Assembly (NCBI RefSeq): GCF_000744935.1
Contig: NZ_JQMW01000011.1
Location: forward strand, 930,001 to 994,000
DNA: 64,000 bases
Source of the DNA: Clostridium sp. KNHs214
GTDB lineage: Bacteria > Bacillota > Clostridia > Clostridiales > Clostridiaceae
Direction: 5' to 3'
Shown here: piece after piece, positions 18,100-26,626 of the stretch
How positions within the stretch are numbered: the stretch's first letter is position 1
Layout: each line of letters starts with the position of its first letter
Notes under the pieces: generated by a model
Database searches by the model: none
What the model saw: only the letters and a program-made list of their open reading frames with translations
Told to the model about the DNA's origin: nothing
Position numbers and translations under genes: made by a program

Positions 18100-18790
18100 A
18101 AATAAAACCACCTGCTATGCAGGTGTGTTCAGAAAAGCTTAAGCGTTGAAAAAAAATACCTCACTTTGATAAAATAGAAATGGTTTCGTCAGCCAATCTA
18201 AAATCAAAGGAGGTATTGCCCAAAATGGACAATAATAGTTTAGCACATACTAAGTGGAGATGTAAATATCATATAGTATTTGCACCTAAATATAGAAGGA
18301 AAGAAATATATGGAGAAAAGAAAAAAGAAATAGGAAAAATATTGAGAACGTTATGTGAATGGAAAGGAGTAGAAATAATAGAAGCCAATGCATGTAAGGA
18401 TCATATACATATGCTTGTATCAATACCCCCAAAAATGAGTGTATCAGGATTTGTAGGGTTTTTAAAAGGAAAAAGTAGTTTAATGATATTTGAGAAATTT
18501 GCAAATTTAAAATATAGGTATGGAAACAGACATTTTTGGTGTAGAGGTTATTATGTGGATACAGTAGGAAAAAATAAAAAGGCGATAGAAGAGTATATAA
18601 AAAATCAACAAAATGAAGATATGATCGCCGATCAAATAAGTATTAAAGAATATATGGACCCTTTTAAGGGTGGCAAGTAACAGTTAAATTGCGGCTGGCG
18701 ATACTTTTACACGTGCCTTAAGGCACAATGCTGGTAAAATGCCCTTATAGGGCTTAAGAAAAACCACCAGCTAAGCTGGTGGATATTTAT
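18100..18790 (+). mobile_element. IS200-type element (tnpA only)
   Basis: About 0.7 kb, bounded by subterminal hairpins of the type recognised by Y1 transposases: CACCTGC-TAT-GCAGGTG at 18109-18125 on the left and CCACCAGC-TAA-GCTGGTGG at 18764-18782 on the right. There are no inverted repeats at the ends and no tnpB, as in IS200. Extra small hairpins (GTGCCTTAAGGCAC, GCCCTTATAGGGC) lie between the gene and the right end. The element sits just past the glnA terminator. Confidence 0.85.
18225..18680 (+). CDS. tnpA: IS200/IS605-family Y1 transposase TnpA
   Basis: A 151-residue HUH single-strand transposase. The HUH pair is in CKDHIHMLVSIPP and the nucleophilic Tyr in HFWCRGYYVDTVG, with the usual N-terminal KYHIVFAPKYRRK. 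It cuts and joins single-stranded DNA at the subterminal hairpins seen on both sides. I chose the ATG at 18225 because AAAGGAGG lies just before it. The frame extends 15 codons upstream through the ribosome-binding site, which is not coding. It appears intact, so the element may be mobile. Confidence 0.95.
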   Translation: MDNNSLAHTKWRCKYHIVFAPKYRRKEIYGEKKKEIGKILRTLCEWKGVEIIEANACKDHIHMLVSIPPKMSVSGFVGFLKGKSSLMIFEKFANLKYRYGNRHFWCRGYYVDTVGKNKKAIEEYIKNQQNEDMIADQISIKEYMDPFKGGK

Positions 18791-18977
18791 TTTCAGAAAT
18801 CTTATTGCTTCCTAGCTCGACTTTGGCACATAAATTTCAAGCTCTATTATATGAATAAAGGAAATATAAATATAGTTTTTAATTTAAATTTTAGAATGTA
18901 CCTTACTCATATACAATAGGTTTAGACTTTTAGTATATGGTTAGAATAACAGATGTATTTTGTATAAGTAATGCATA

Positions 18978-19006
18978 TTGACAAATACTGTTCAAAAATA
19001 TAAAAT
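18978..19006 (+). promoter_or_regulatory. Sigma-A promoter of the zinc uptake operon
   Basis: TTGACA (18978-18983), a 17-bp spacer and TAAAAT (19001-19006). The Zur-like palindrome follows directly over the expected start point. The rest of 18791-18977 is A/T-rich and empty. Confidence 0.8.
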
Positions 19007-19007
19007 G

Positions 19008-19030
19008 TAAATGCAAATGATTAGCATTTA
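19008..19030 (+). promoter_or_regulatory. Zur-like operator
   Basis: TAAATGC and GCATTTA are inverted arms around AAATGATTA, resembling the palindromic boxes of Fur-family zinc repressors. It lies between the -10 box and the ribosome-binding site of the zinc-binding protein gene, so a bound repressor would block transcription. Binding by Zur is inferred from the position and the downstream genes. Confidence 0.7.
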
Positions 19031-19042
19031 GGAGGCGATTGT

Positions 19043-19927
19043 ATGAATAAAAAATTATTATCCCTTTGTGTCTTGGGAATTTTTATATTATCATTTACTG
19101 GTTGTTCCAAAAAGAATTCATCCAAAAATATAAATTTAAATAATAATAAATTAACTGTGGCTGTTTCCATAGTTCCTGAAGAAACCTTTGTAAAAGCTGT
19201 AGCTGGAGATTTAGTAAATGTGGTAACTTTAATCCCCCCTGGGAAAAGTCCTGAAAACAGCGAGCCTAGCACTGAAACCTTAGAAGCTTTTAGCAACGCT
19301 AAAACTTATTTTACCATAGGGGTTCCTAGCGAAACTGCCAGCATACTTCCAAAGGCTAAATCCATAAATAAGGATTTAAAAATAGTACCACTTTTTGATG
19401 TGGTGGCTAAAACCTACCCTCCAAAAAAGTTTGGAGAAGAAGGTTATGATCCACACATATGGTTATCTCCTAAGAGAGTAAAAGTTATGATATCTACAAT
19501 CAGTTCTGAACTCTCTTCTCTAGACCCTAAAAACAAAACTCTATACGAAACCAATGCAAAGAAATACATGGATGAATTAGCGAATTTAGATAAAGACATT
19601 AAAGATACTTTTAAAAATAATAAAAATAAAACATTCATTGTATATCATCCTGCTTTTGGTTATTTTGCAGAAGACTATAATTTAAATATGACTGCTCTTG
19701 AAAAGGAAGGCAAAGAAGCTTCTCCTAAGGATATGCAAAATTTAATTGACCTAGCTAAAAAAGAAAGTATAAATACTATTTTTTATGAAGAAGAAGTAGA
19801 TAGTAAACAATCCAAAGCTTTCGCAGAATCTATAAACGGTAAAGCTGAAAAATTATCTCCTTTATCTGCCGATTATGCAAACAATATAAAAGATATGGCT
19901 AAAAAAATAGCTAATTCAATGAAATAG
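19043..19927 (+). CDS. znuA: Zinc ABC transporter substrate-binding lipoprotein
   Basis: A cluster A-1 metal-binding protein of 294 residues. The signal peptide ends in the lipobox SFTGC (Cys21), so it is a membrane-anchored lipoprotein. Metal-binding His residues are in YDPHIWLSPKR and IVYHPAFGYFAEDY, with the acidic ligand region in EEEVDSKQS near the C-terminus. No His-rich loop is present, unlike many ZnuA proteins, and the first His normally found after VSIVPEE is not obvious. Manganese is the main alternative, but the Zur-like operator favours zinc. It is the first gene of a znuACB operon, 13 bp before the ATPase gene. Confidence 0.88.
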   Translation: MNKKLLSLCVLGIFILSFTGCSKKNSSKNINLNNNKLTVAVSIVPEETFVKAVAGDLVNVVTLIPPGKSPENSEPSTETLEAFSNAKTYFTIGVPSETASILPKAKSINKDLKIVPLFDVVAKTYPPKKFGEEGYDPHIWLSPKRVKVMISTISSELSSLDPKNKTLYETNAKKYMDELANLDKDIKDTFKNNKNKTFIVYHPAFGYFAEDYNLNMTALEKEGKEASPKDMQNLIDLAKKESINTIFYEEEVDSKQSKAFAESINGKAEKLSPLSADYANNIKDMAKKIANSMK

Positions 19928-19940
19928 AAAGGGCTATAAC

Positions 19941-20645
19941 ATGGAAAATATAATAGAAATAGAGGACTTAACTGTTTACTACGATAGTCTTTGTGCTTTA
20001 GACCATATAAATTTAAATATCAAAAGGGGAGATTTTATAGGTATTTTAGGACCTAATGGTGGTGGAAAAAGCACACTTTTAAAAAGTATTTTAGGACTTA
20101 TTAAACCATCTGAAGGCTCTATTAAAATACTAAAAAATTCAATTAACAAAACTTCCTGTTCTATTGGATATGTTCCACAGTTTTCGAAGTTTGATAAAAA
20201 ATTTCCCATAAATGTAATGGACGTAGTTTTATCTGGAGCTTTAAATAGAAAAAAAAAGTTTTTTCTCAAATATTCTTCAAAAGATAGAGAGGAAACCATG
20301 AAAATTTTAAAATTTTTAAAGATAGATGAATTTAAGGATAGGCAAATAGGGATGCTTTCTGGTGGACAATTACAAAGAGTTTTAATTGCTAGAGCTCTTA
20401 TAAGTAATCCTGAAATTTTGCTTATGGATGAGCCCACTGCTAGCTTAGATGCTAGTTCTAAAGCACAAATATATTCTTTACTTAAAGATTTAAACAAAGA
20501 TAGAACAATTCTAATAGTTAGTCATGATTTAGAATTTATTTCTTCCTATGTAGATTCAGTGGCATGCTTAAACAAAACGCTTTACTTTAAAGATAAAACT
20601 CCTAAATATGAAAAACTCGTGGAAAAAATTTATGGAAATGCTTAA
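19941..20645 (+). CDS. znuC: Zinc ABC transporter ATP-binding protein
   Basis: A 234-residue ABC ATPase that powers the importer. It has Walker A GPNGGGKST (note Gly for the usual Cys or Ser), Q-loop GYVPQFSKF, signature LSGGQLQRV, Walker B EILLMDEPTASLD and switch His SHDLEF. It starts at ATG 19941 after AAAGGG, between the substrate-binding and permease genes with 13-14 bp gaps, so the three are one operon under the Zur-like box. Confidence 0.93.
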   Translation: MENIIEIEDLTVYYDSLCALDHINLNIKRGDFIGILGPNGGGKSTLLKSILGLIKPSEGSIKILKNSINKTSCSIGYVPQFSKFDKKFPINVMDVVLSGALNRKKKFFLKYSSKDREETMKILKFLKIDEFKDRQIGMLSGGQLQRVLIARALISNPEILLMDEPTASLDASSKAQIYSLLKDLNKDRTILIVSHDLEFISSYVDSVACLNKTLYFKDKTPKYEKLVEKIYGNA

Positions 20646-20662
20646 TCAAAAGGGGTGGTTTG

Positions 20663-21481
20663 GTGATTAACGCACTATTCAAATATACATTTTTGCAACA
20701 TGCCTTTATAGCTGCTATTTTAGCTAGTATAGCCTGTGGCATAATTGGAACTATAATTGTGGAAAAAAAATTAGTAATGATGAGTGGCGGTATAGCTCAT
20801 ACAGCTTTTGGTGGAGTTGGCCTTGGATACTTTCTTAAAATAGAACCACTAATTGGAGCACTTGTATTTTCAGTTATCTCCTCCTTAGGTATAACCTCTA
20901 TAAAGAGAAAAACCTCCACTAATTCAGATACTATAATAGGGATGTTTTGGTCTATGGGTATGGCTTTAGGAATCCTATTTATATCCTTTATGCCATCGTA
21001 TCCTCCAGATATGTCTTCTTACCTATTTGGAGATATATTGACGGTATCATCTTTTGATCTTAAACTAATGTTTATTATAGATTTAATAATATTATTTATA
21101 ATCACTTCCTTTTTCAACTTATTTAAAGCTTATTTGTTTGATGAAGAATATTGTTCAACATTAAGAGTTAATACTGTTTTTTTAGAATATATATTATTCA
21201 TTTTAATAGCTTGTACTATAGTTGTTTTAATACGAGTGGTTGGAATTATACTTGTAATAGCTCTTTTAACTGTACCTCCAGCTATAGCTAAGGAGTTCTC
21301 CCTTAACTTAAAAAACATAATGATTTCTTCTATTTTCATAGGCATGTTTTTATGTATTTTAGGTCTTGGCATTTCATATGAATTTCACATTCCTTCTGGA
21401 GCATCAATTATAATGCTTACAGTATGTACTTATTTATTGATACTGCTTATTAAATCATTACGCAAAAAAATAATAAAATAG
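20663..21481 (+). CDS. znuB: Zinc ABC transporter permease
   Basis: A polytopic ABC-3 family permease of about 272 residues with seven to nine hydrophobic helices. Typical stretches are AAILASIACGIIGTIIVEKK, MMSGGIAHTAFGGVGLGYFL (the coupling region of the family) and VVGIILVIALLTVPPAIAKE. The start is GTG 20663, five bases after AAAGGGGTGG; TTG 20660 is too close to that site. It ends the operon. The final base of its stop begins the 15-bp inverted repeat that follows. Confidence 0.92.
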   Translation: MINALFKYTFLQHAFIAAILASIACGIIGTIIVEKKLVMMSGGIAHTAFGGVGLGYFLKIEPLIGALVFSVISSLGITSIKRKTSTNSDTIIGMFWSMGMALGILFISFMPSYPPDMSSYLFGDILTVSSFDLKLMFIIDLIILFIITSFFNLFKAYLFDEEYCSTLRVNTVFLEYILFILIACTIVVLIRVVGIILVIALLTVPPAIAKEFSLNLKNIMISSIFIGMFLCILGLGISYEFHIPSGASIIMLTVCTYLLILLIKSLRKKIIK

Positions 21482-21513
21482 TGGGCAGGAAAAGCTTCGC
21501 TTTTCCTGCCCAC
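21481..21513 (+). terminator. Perfect 15-bp hairpin at the end of the zinc operon
   Basis: GTGGGCAGGAAAAGC and its exact complement are separated by TTC. It starts at the last base of the znuB stop codon. The following TAAAACT is not a good T tract, so termination may rely on the very stable stem. Confidence 0.7.
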
Positions 21514-21614
21514 TAAAACTTATAAATAAAAATTTTCCGCAGCATGGCGAAGGAAAATTATCCTTCCCTAGCACACTAGCACTCTGGCACACTAGCAAAC
21601 TAATTTTTTGGCTC

Positions 21615-21691
21615 CTAGCACTCTAATCTCTTGCTTCCTGTGTACACTAGCACTCTAATCTCTTGCTTCCTGTGTACACTAGCACTCTAAC
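21615..21691 (+). repeat. 32-bp tandem repeat, 2.4 copies
   Basis: Two identical units starting CTAGCACTCTAATCTCTTGC at 21615 and 21647, then a partial third at 21679. Related CTAGCACAC strings lie just upstream (21572-21600). The array sits between the zinc operon and the dehydratase activator gene. It has no spacers and is not a CRISPR. Confidence 0.85.
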
Positions 21692-21711
21692 CCCTTACCA
21701 ATCCCTCGTCT

Positions 21712-22467
21712 CTAAAGTTTTCTAGCACCTAATGCTGCACCTATGGCCCCAGCATATTTTGCTAAGGGATGTGTTTCTACTTTTTTCTGTAACTTCTCTG
21801 AAAGCTTATCTATGAAATCCTCATTTCCACTAAGTCCTCCAGTAAAGAAGTAATTTTCTGAAGAAGAATGTTTATAGCACAATGACTTTACTTTACTTAC
21901 TATGGAATCCACTATAGCATAAGCTATATCTTCTCTTTTCTTTCCCTTAGCTACTAAGCTTATAACTTCTGATTCTGCAAAGACAGTACACATAGAACTT
22001 ATAGTTACTCCACTTCCTTCTTTAGAAAGCTTACATAGAGTTTCTAAGTCTACTCCTAATTTATTAGCCATTATCTCCAAAAATCTTCCTGTACCTGCAG
22101 AACATTTATCATTCATTAAAAAATCCGTAACCATTCCATTTTCAACAGTTATTACTTTCGTATCCTGCCCACCTACATCTATTACTGTACAATCATTCTT
22201 ATATAAATAGTGAGCACCTTTTCCATGACAGGTTATTTCCGTAATAGTTTTATGGGCATAAGGCACTGAAATTCTTCCATATCCAGTGGCAACTATTTTA
22301 GAATTTTCCTTATTTATCCCCTGTTGCTCTAATCTATTCTTTATGTCTTCAGAGGTTTCTACGCTGTTCCACCCTGCTGGCACAGAAAATTTAATTTTCA
22401 GTCCATCGTCCTCAAAAGCTACTACCTTTGTAGCTGTGGAACCCATATCTATTCCTACATAGTACAT
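21712..22467 (-). CDS. 2-hydroxyacyl-CoA dehydratase activator / double-cubane protein reductase (BcrAD/BadFG ATPase)
   Basis: This 251-residue ASKHA-fold ATPase donates low-potential electrons to a partner iron-sulfur protein at the cost of ATP. Motifs are GIDMGSTATKVV (phosphate 1), TVIDVGGQDTK (phosphate 2), FFTGGLSGN and YAGAIGAALGA. The bridging [4Fe-4S] cluster of the homodimer is held by the Cys residues of NDKCSAGTGRF and SSMCTVFAESE. It is the last gene of a three-gene operon with a DUF3343 protein and a dehydratase/double-cubane protein. In this context the partner is likely the latter rather than a fermentation-specific dehydratase. Confidence 0.9.
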   Translation of the reverse strand: MYYVGIDMGSTATKVVAFEDDGLKIKFSVPAGWNSVETSEDIKNRLEQQGINKENSKIVATGYGRISVPYAHKTITEITCHGKGAHYLYKNDCTVIDVGGQDTKVITVENGMVTDFLMNDKCSAGTGRFLEIMANKLGVDLETLCKLSKEGSGVTISSMCTVFAESEVISLVAKGKKREDIAYAIVDSIVSKVKSLCYKHSSSENYFFTGGLSGNEDFIDKLSEKLQKKVETHPLAKYAGAIGAALGARKL

Positions 22468-22480
22468 GTTTCATCATCCT

Positions 22481-22732
22481 TTAAGCATAAAAATTAGTGT
22501 ATTTCTTCTTTAAAGTATAAAACCCCATTACATCTATACTATTTTTTTCTACTATTCCTTTTATTTTTTCTTCATCTTCTTTTTTATAAACTACAGATAT
22601 ACCGCAGCAAGTAGATAACTCTCTAGGTGTTGGTGAAATCACATATTTTATATTATTTTCTCTTAAAAGTTCTTCTAATTTCATACCTTCAGTATGATTT
22701 TTAAAAAGTATATAATGATTCTCTTTTTCCAT
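22481..22732 (-). CDS. DUF3343 family protein
   Basis: This protein of about 83 residues matches the DUF3343 family (HYILFKNHTEGMKLEELLRE, YVISPTPRELSTCCGISVVY). Members have a CCG motif and are often coded beside selenium, thiol or 2-hydroxyacyl-CoA dehydratase-type genes, commonly as a putative substrate-recognition or electron-transfer helper; the exact role is not known. ATG 22732 has AAGGTGAT at good spacing, and GTG 22741 would overlap that site. The site overlaps the stop of the upstream gene, indicating translational coupling within the operon. Confidence 0.8.
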   Translation of the reverse strand: MEKENHYILFKNHTEGMKLEELLRENNIKYVISPTPRELSTCCGISVVYKKEDEEKIKGIVEKNSIDVMGFYTLKKKYTNFYA

Positions 22733-22742
22733 TAAAATCACC

Positions 22743-24002
22743 TTAAATCATTTCTAAGAATGCTTCTACCCTTGTCTTAATTTGTCCTGAATCCTCTGTA
22801 GAATAATCTGTTTCTATATGCATAACTGGTATATTTTTTTCTTTTAGCATATCTCTAATGCTCTTGTCTTCCACAGCATATGTATGACAGAAGGATAAAT
22901 TGTAGTCAATAACTCCATCTACATCATATTCTTTTGAATATCTTAATATATCATCTATTCTTCCACTATTTGGTGTGAAACAAGCACAATTGATATTTAG
23001 ATATCTTCTAGCTAAATTATCTATTAGATCATCTAAAGTTTCTCCATCTTCACAAACTTCATTTTCAAAATATCTTGTACCAGTACAAGTTTCTTCTACT
23101 ACTATTTCAGCACCTAAAGTTTCTATTATGCTGTGTATTTTCCAATTTGGAAGAGCCATAGGAGTTCCTGTTATCATAAGTCTCTTCTTTTCCTTAGCTT
23201 GTCCGTTCTTTATTCTATCTTCTAACTCATCACATAACTTGTTTACATTGTCTACAAATCTGTTTACATCATCATAAAAAGCAATTTGAGATATTAAAAG
23301 ACAATCAAGTCCGCTTATTGGAGATGGTTTATGTTTTCTTAAGTCATATAATCTCTTTAGAGCTCTTCTCTTTTTATTAGCTAATTTTATAGCTTCTTTT
23401 AAATTCTCTACAGTAACTTTATTTCCAGTTAGCTCTTCCATTTTATCTATAAATATTCTTATTTCGTCTTTCCACATATTGTAATCTTTTTCTCGCTTCA
23501 TTTGTGGTAAGTCCATTACATGCACAGGAGTGTATTCATTCAATAATTCCCAAGCTTTCTTCTTTCCATCACATGTAGTTTCTCCAACTAACATATCACA
23601 GGATTGAAAATATGGACATGTAGCCCCAACTTTTGCTCCTGTAAAGGCTTTAATTAAAGGACATAGGTTTTTAGGAAGTACCTTTTCTCCATCCTCTATC
23701 CAAAATTGAGATCCTGCACAAAGTCCTACTCCTAAAGCACCCGTAGCCAATATTACTTCATCTGGTACAAAAACACAAAATGTTCCTATAACCTTCCCGC
23801 CTTTTTTCTTGTGATCCTCTAATTCCTGAATTCTAGCGCCATGAACCTCTGAAACAACATAATTAAAATAGTTCATTCCTTCTGGTCTATCCTCTTGTTG
23901 TAAATAAACTGACCCATATAATTCTGGTAAAACCTCACACAATTGATCATGCTTTTCTAAATCAATATTTAACTTTTTCCACATTTCCTTATAGTCTGCC
24001 AT
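22743..24002 (-). CDS. Double-cubane cluster protein / 2-hydroxyacyl-CoA dehydratase family subunit
   Basis: A 419-residue HgdB/BcrC-like protein. Single-subunit members paired with only an activator are double-cubane cluster proteins, ATP-driven low-potential reductases with [8Fe-9S]-type clusters. Cys residues suitable as ligands occur in GTFCVFVPDE, VGLCAGSQFW, KNLCPLIKAF, GATCPYFQSCD, ETTCDGKKKA, NCACFTPN and LSFCHTYAVE. There is no second dehydratase subunit gene nearby, which favours the double-cubane assignment over a fermentative dehydratase. ATG 24002 follows AAAGGAG; the frame extends three codons upstream to a TTG. It is the first gene of the operon with DUF3343 and the activator. 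The substrate is unknown. Confidence 0.85.
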   Translation of the reverse strand: MADYKEMWKKLNIDLEKHDQLCEVLPELYGSVYLQQEDRPEGMNYFNYVVSEVHGARIQELEDHKKKGGKVIGTFCVFVPDEVILATGALGVGLCAGSQFWIEDGEKVLPKNLCPLIKAFTGAKVGATCPYFQSCDMLVGETTCDGKKKAWELLNEYTPVHVMDLPQMKREKDYNMWKDEIRIFIDKMEELTGNKVTVENLKEAIKLANKKRRALKRLYDLRKHKPSPISGLDCLLISQIAFYDDVNRFVDNVNKLCDELEDRIKNGQAKEKKRLMITGTPMALPNWKIHSIIETLGAEIVVEETCTGTRYFENEVCEDGETLDDLIDNLARRYLNINCACFTPNSGRIDDILRYSKEYDVDGVIDYNLSFCHTYAVEDKSIRDMLKEKNIPVMHIETDYSTEDSGQIKTRVEAFLEMI

Positions 24003-24131
24003 AAAATTCAACTCCTTTACTCATCATTCACCTAAATAGTAACACAAACTATTCCCATATAGATTTTGATTTTTCAATAGAACTTTAGACAACTATTGAT
24101 TTTGTAAATATCAGTTAAAATCCGATAAATA

Positions 24132-24170
24132 TAAAAACTTCATTCCTGCAAAAGCAAGAACGAAGTTTTT
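24132..24170 (-). terminator. asnS terminator
   Basis: AAAAACTTC and GAAGTTTTT arms with an inner TTCCTGC/GCAAGAA pair, about 40 bp past the asnS stop. T tracts occur on both strands. Confidence 0.75.
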
Positions 24171-24208
24171 AAGTTATAACTTTATTAAATTATTTTCATG
24201 CACATATT

Positions 24209-25600
24209 TTAGAACTCTGCACTACCTGGAGTTCTTGGGAATGGTATAACATCTCTTATATTGCTCATACCTGTTAGATACATTATCATTCTCTCAAATC
24301 CTAAACCAAAGCCAGCGTGCTTAGTTTCTCCATATTTTCTAAGCTCTAAATACCACCAGTAATCTTCCTTCTCTAGTCCAAGCTCTGCAATTCTAGCCTC
24401 TAAAACATCAAGCCTTTCTTCTCTTTGGCTTGCTCCTATTATTTCCCCCACACCTGGTACTAGAAGATCTGTAGCTGCAACAGTTTTGTTGTCATCATTA
24501 ATTCTCATGTAGAATGCCTTTATATCCTTTGGATAGTCAGTTACAAATACTGGCTTATTGTATATTTTCTCTGTTATATATCTCTCATGCTCTGTTTGAA
24601 GATCACATCCCCATTCTACTGGATACTTAAACTCTACATCTGCTTTTTTCAATAATTCTACAGCTTCAGTATAAGATATTCTTGCAAAATCAGAATTTAA
24701 AACATTGTTTAATCTATCCTTTAGTCCTTTATCTATAAAGCTATTGAAGAATTCTATTTCCTCTGGAGCATTTTCCATTACATACTTTATTATATATTTA
24801 ACCATTTCTTCAGCTAAATCCATGTCATCTTCAAGATCTGCAAAAGCTATTTCTGGCTCTATCATCCAAAATTCTGAAGCGTGTCTTCCAGTGTTTGAAT
24901 TTTCAGCTCTAAATGTTGGGCCAAAAGTATATATATTTCTAAATGCTAAAGCATATATCTCTCCCTCTAACTGACCACTTACAGTAAGGTTAGCAGATTT
25001 TCCAAAGAAATCCTGTGAATAATCTACCTTACCTTTTTCATCCTTTGGAAGATTCTCCATGTCTAAAGTAGTAACTCTAAACATTTCTCCTGCTCCTTCG
25101 CAATCACTACCAGTTATTATTGGAGTGTGTACATATACAAAACCTTGCTCCTGGAAAAACTTATGAACAGCATAGGCCGCTATAGAACGTACTCTAAATA
25201 CTGCTGAAAAAGCGTTACTTCTTGGTCTTAAGTGAGCTATACTTCTCAAGTATTCAAAAGTATGTCTTTTCTTTTGTAGAGGATAATCCGTTGAAGAGTT
25301 TCCTATTTTAATTACCTTAGAAGCTTTTATTTCAAAAGGCTGCTTTGCTCCTGGTGTTTCAACTACTGTTCCCATTACTTCTATAGAAGCGCTTATAGGT
25401 AATTTACCTAATTCATTAAAGTTTTCTAATGCTTCATCAAACACTATTTGTACATTCTTAAAAAAGCTTCCATCATTAACTTCTATAAACCCAAAAGCTT
25501 TCGATGCTCTTACTGTTCTCACCCAACCTGATAATTTTACTTCTTTACCGATATACTGCTGTGTTTCTCTGTAAAGACTCTTAATTAGTGTGTCTTTCAT
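24209..25600 (-). CDS. asnS: Asparaginyl-tRNA synthetase
   Basis: This 463-residue class IIb synthetase charges tRNA-Asn. It has the N-terminal OB-fold anticodon-binding domain (about 15-105: [20 protein letters not shown]) and a catalytic core with motif 2 [20 protein letters not shown] and motif 3 [14 protein letters not shown]. The C-terminal [10 protein letters not shown] is characteristic of AsnS. A T-box leader with its own promoter lies upstream, so expression should rise when tRNA-Asn is uncharged. AGGAGG precedes the ATG. Confidence 0.97.
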   Translation of the reverse strand: MKDTLIKSLYRETQQYIGKEVKLSGWVRTVRASKAFGFIEVNDGSFFKNVQIVFDEALENFNELGKLPISASIEVMGTVVETPGAKQPFEIKASKVIKIGNSSTDYPLQKKRHTFEYLRSIAHLRPRSNAFSAVFRVRSIAAYAVHKFFQEQGFVYVHTPIITGSDCEGAGEMFRVTTLDMENLPKDEKGKVDYSQDFFGKSANLTVSGQLEGEIYALAFRNIYTFGPTFRAENSNTGRHASEFWMIEPEIAFADLEDDMDLAEEMVKYIIKYVMENAPEEIEFFNSFIDKGLKDRLNNVLNSDFARISYTEAVELLKKADVEFKYPVEWGCDLQTEHERYITEKIYNKPVFVTDYPKDIKAFYMRINDDNKTVAATDLLVPGVGEIIGASQREERLDVLEARIAELGLEKEDYWWYLELRKYGETKHAGFGLGFERMIMYLTGMSNIRDVIPFPRTPGSAEF

Positions 25601-25684
25601 TTCATTTCCTCCTTTTCAAATCTTGTGTATAATCAATACACTTATTAATTTTATATTTCAGTTATTGTGCAATAAAAATAACGT

Positions 25685-26031
25685 CAAAAAAGCCTTTCAT
25701 CCCATATTGGGACGAAAGGCTATATTTCGCGGTACCACCCAGTTTGCCTAAAAAGGCCACCTCAATAAAGTACGAAAGCAACTAATGCTTCTTATACTCT
25801 CCCATTATAAGGGTTGGGCTCCCTCTAAGTCTACTTTCCTTTAGATTTCGGTTAGAAACTCCAAGATGTTCTTCAATATAAGAGATTTATCGGTCTTACA
25901 CCTTCACCGACTCGCTTTAAAACCTTTCTTATACCTACTCTTCTCTTCACAGTCTTATTACTATAAATTTACTTATAGCATATTCAAAAACATATAATTT
26001 GTTTCTTACTATTTATATATTTGCCTATTGA
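25685..26031 (-). promoter_or_regulatory. T-box riboswitch leader of asnS
   Basis: On the minus strand the leader holds the T-box core TGGGTGGTACCGCG (around 25728-25742), a stem I region with GGAGTTTCTAACCG, and a terminator of complementary AGCCTTTCGTCCC/GGGATGAAAGGCT arms followed by six T residues (25685-25720). An AAC triplet in the expected specifier region would fit Asn and the downstream gene, but I have not folded it. Confidence 0.9.
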
Positions 26032-26037
26032 TTTACA

Positions 26038-26066
26038 ATTATACTTTTTTTACTTATAAAAGTCAA
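26038..26066 (-). promoter_or_regulatory. Promoter of the asnS T-box transcript
   Basis: On the minus strand: TTGACT (26066-26061), a 17-bp spacer and TATAAT (26043-26038), which puts the start near 26031 at the head of the T-box leader. Confidence 0.8.
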
Positions 26067-26103
26067 TACGCTCATAATAAAATTCTAGTTAATTTATAAT
26101 GTA

Positions 26104-26188
26104 ATTATCCCATAAAGTATATTAAATTACTTTAATTATAAAACTTTATAACTCCACCACATTATACCCTTTTGTAGTGGAGTTATAC
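26104..26188 (+). repeat. Degenerate family A-like remnant with stable hairpin
   Basis: ATTATCCCATAAAG, then TTAAATTACTTTAATTAT, then ATAACTCCACCACATTATAC and TGTAGTGGAGTTAT. The order mimics a deleted family A element next to the full copy at 26198. The TAACTCCAC/GTGGAGTTA arms form a clean hairpin that could also act as a terminator. Confidence 0.45.
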
Positions 26189-26197
26189 TATAAATAT

Positions 26198-26508
26198 GAT
26201 TAACCCACAATAAGGTAGAATGTAATGGAATTATGAAATTTCTCCTCCATGAGTTGCATAAGAGCTTGGAACAATAAATTTAATTTAAGAAATTCTAATC
26301 TTTTAGCCATATAAAATTATCTAACGCTCACATTCAGCGTCCTGCCTCAGGTTCGCTAGCCTGGCGTCCTTGCCAGGCTTACGATAATTTTATCTGTCTA
26401 AAAGAAGAATTTCTAAAATTAAATTTAAATAGTTCCTTCGCTTCTTATGCAACTCATTCCAGAGAAATTTCATAATTCAAGCAATGTAATACTTATTGTG
26501 GGTTAATC
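26198..26508 (+). repeat. Family A element, long form with nested insert (311 bp)
   Basis: The outer 166-bp family A unit is interrupted in its centre. The insert is flanked on both sides by AAATTTAA (26276-26283 and 26421-26428). It is about 137 bp and has its own inverted ends (AGAAATTCTAATCTTTTAG against the complement of CTAAAAGAAGAATTTCT) and a G+C-richer core with GCCTGGCAAGGACGCCAGGC-type hairpins. The same composite is at 44097-44407 and 63718-64000. Confidence 0.85.
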
Positions 26509-26626
26509 ATAAATATATAATTAATGATAGTTTTACAATTTATGGTTTTACATGTTATAATGTTAATTGTATCATAAATGCATATGGTAAATTGGATGTA
26601 AATCCATAATACGGGGGGTATTATAT

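Noticed and set aside
21615-21691. Tandem 32-bp units as a CRISPR array
   Set aside because: The units are contiguous with no spacers, only 2.4 copies, and there are no cas genes.
26160-26188. Hairpin at 26160-26188 as the terminator of a plus-strand gene
   Set aside because: No plus-strand gene ends upstream of it; the region is better explained as a degenerate family A element.
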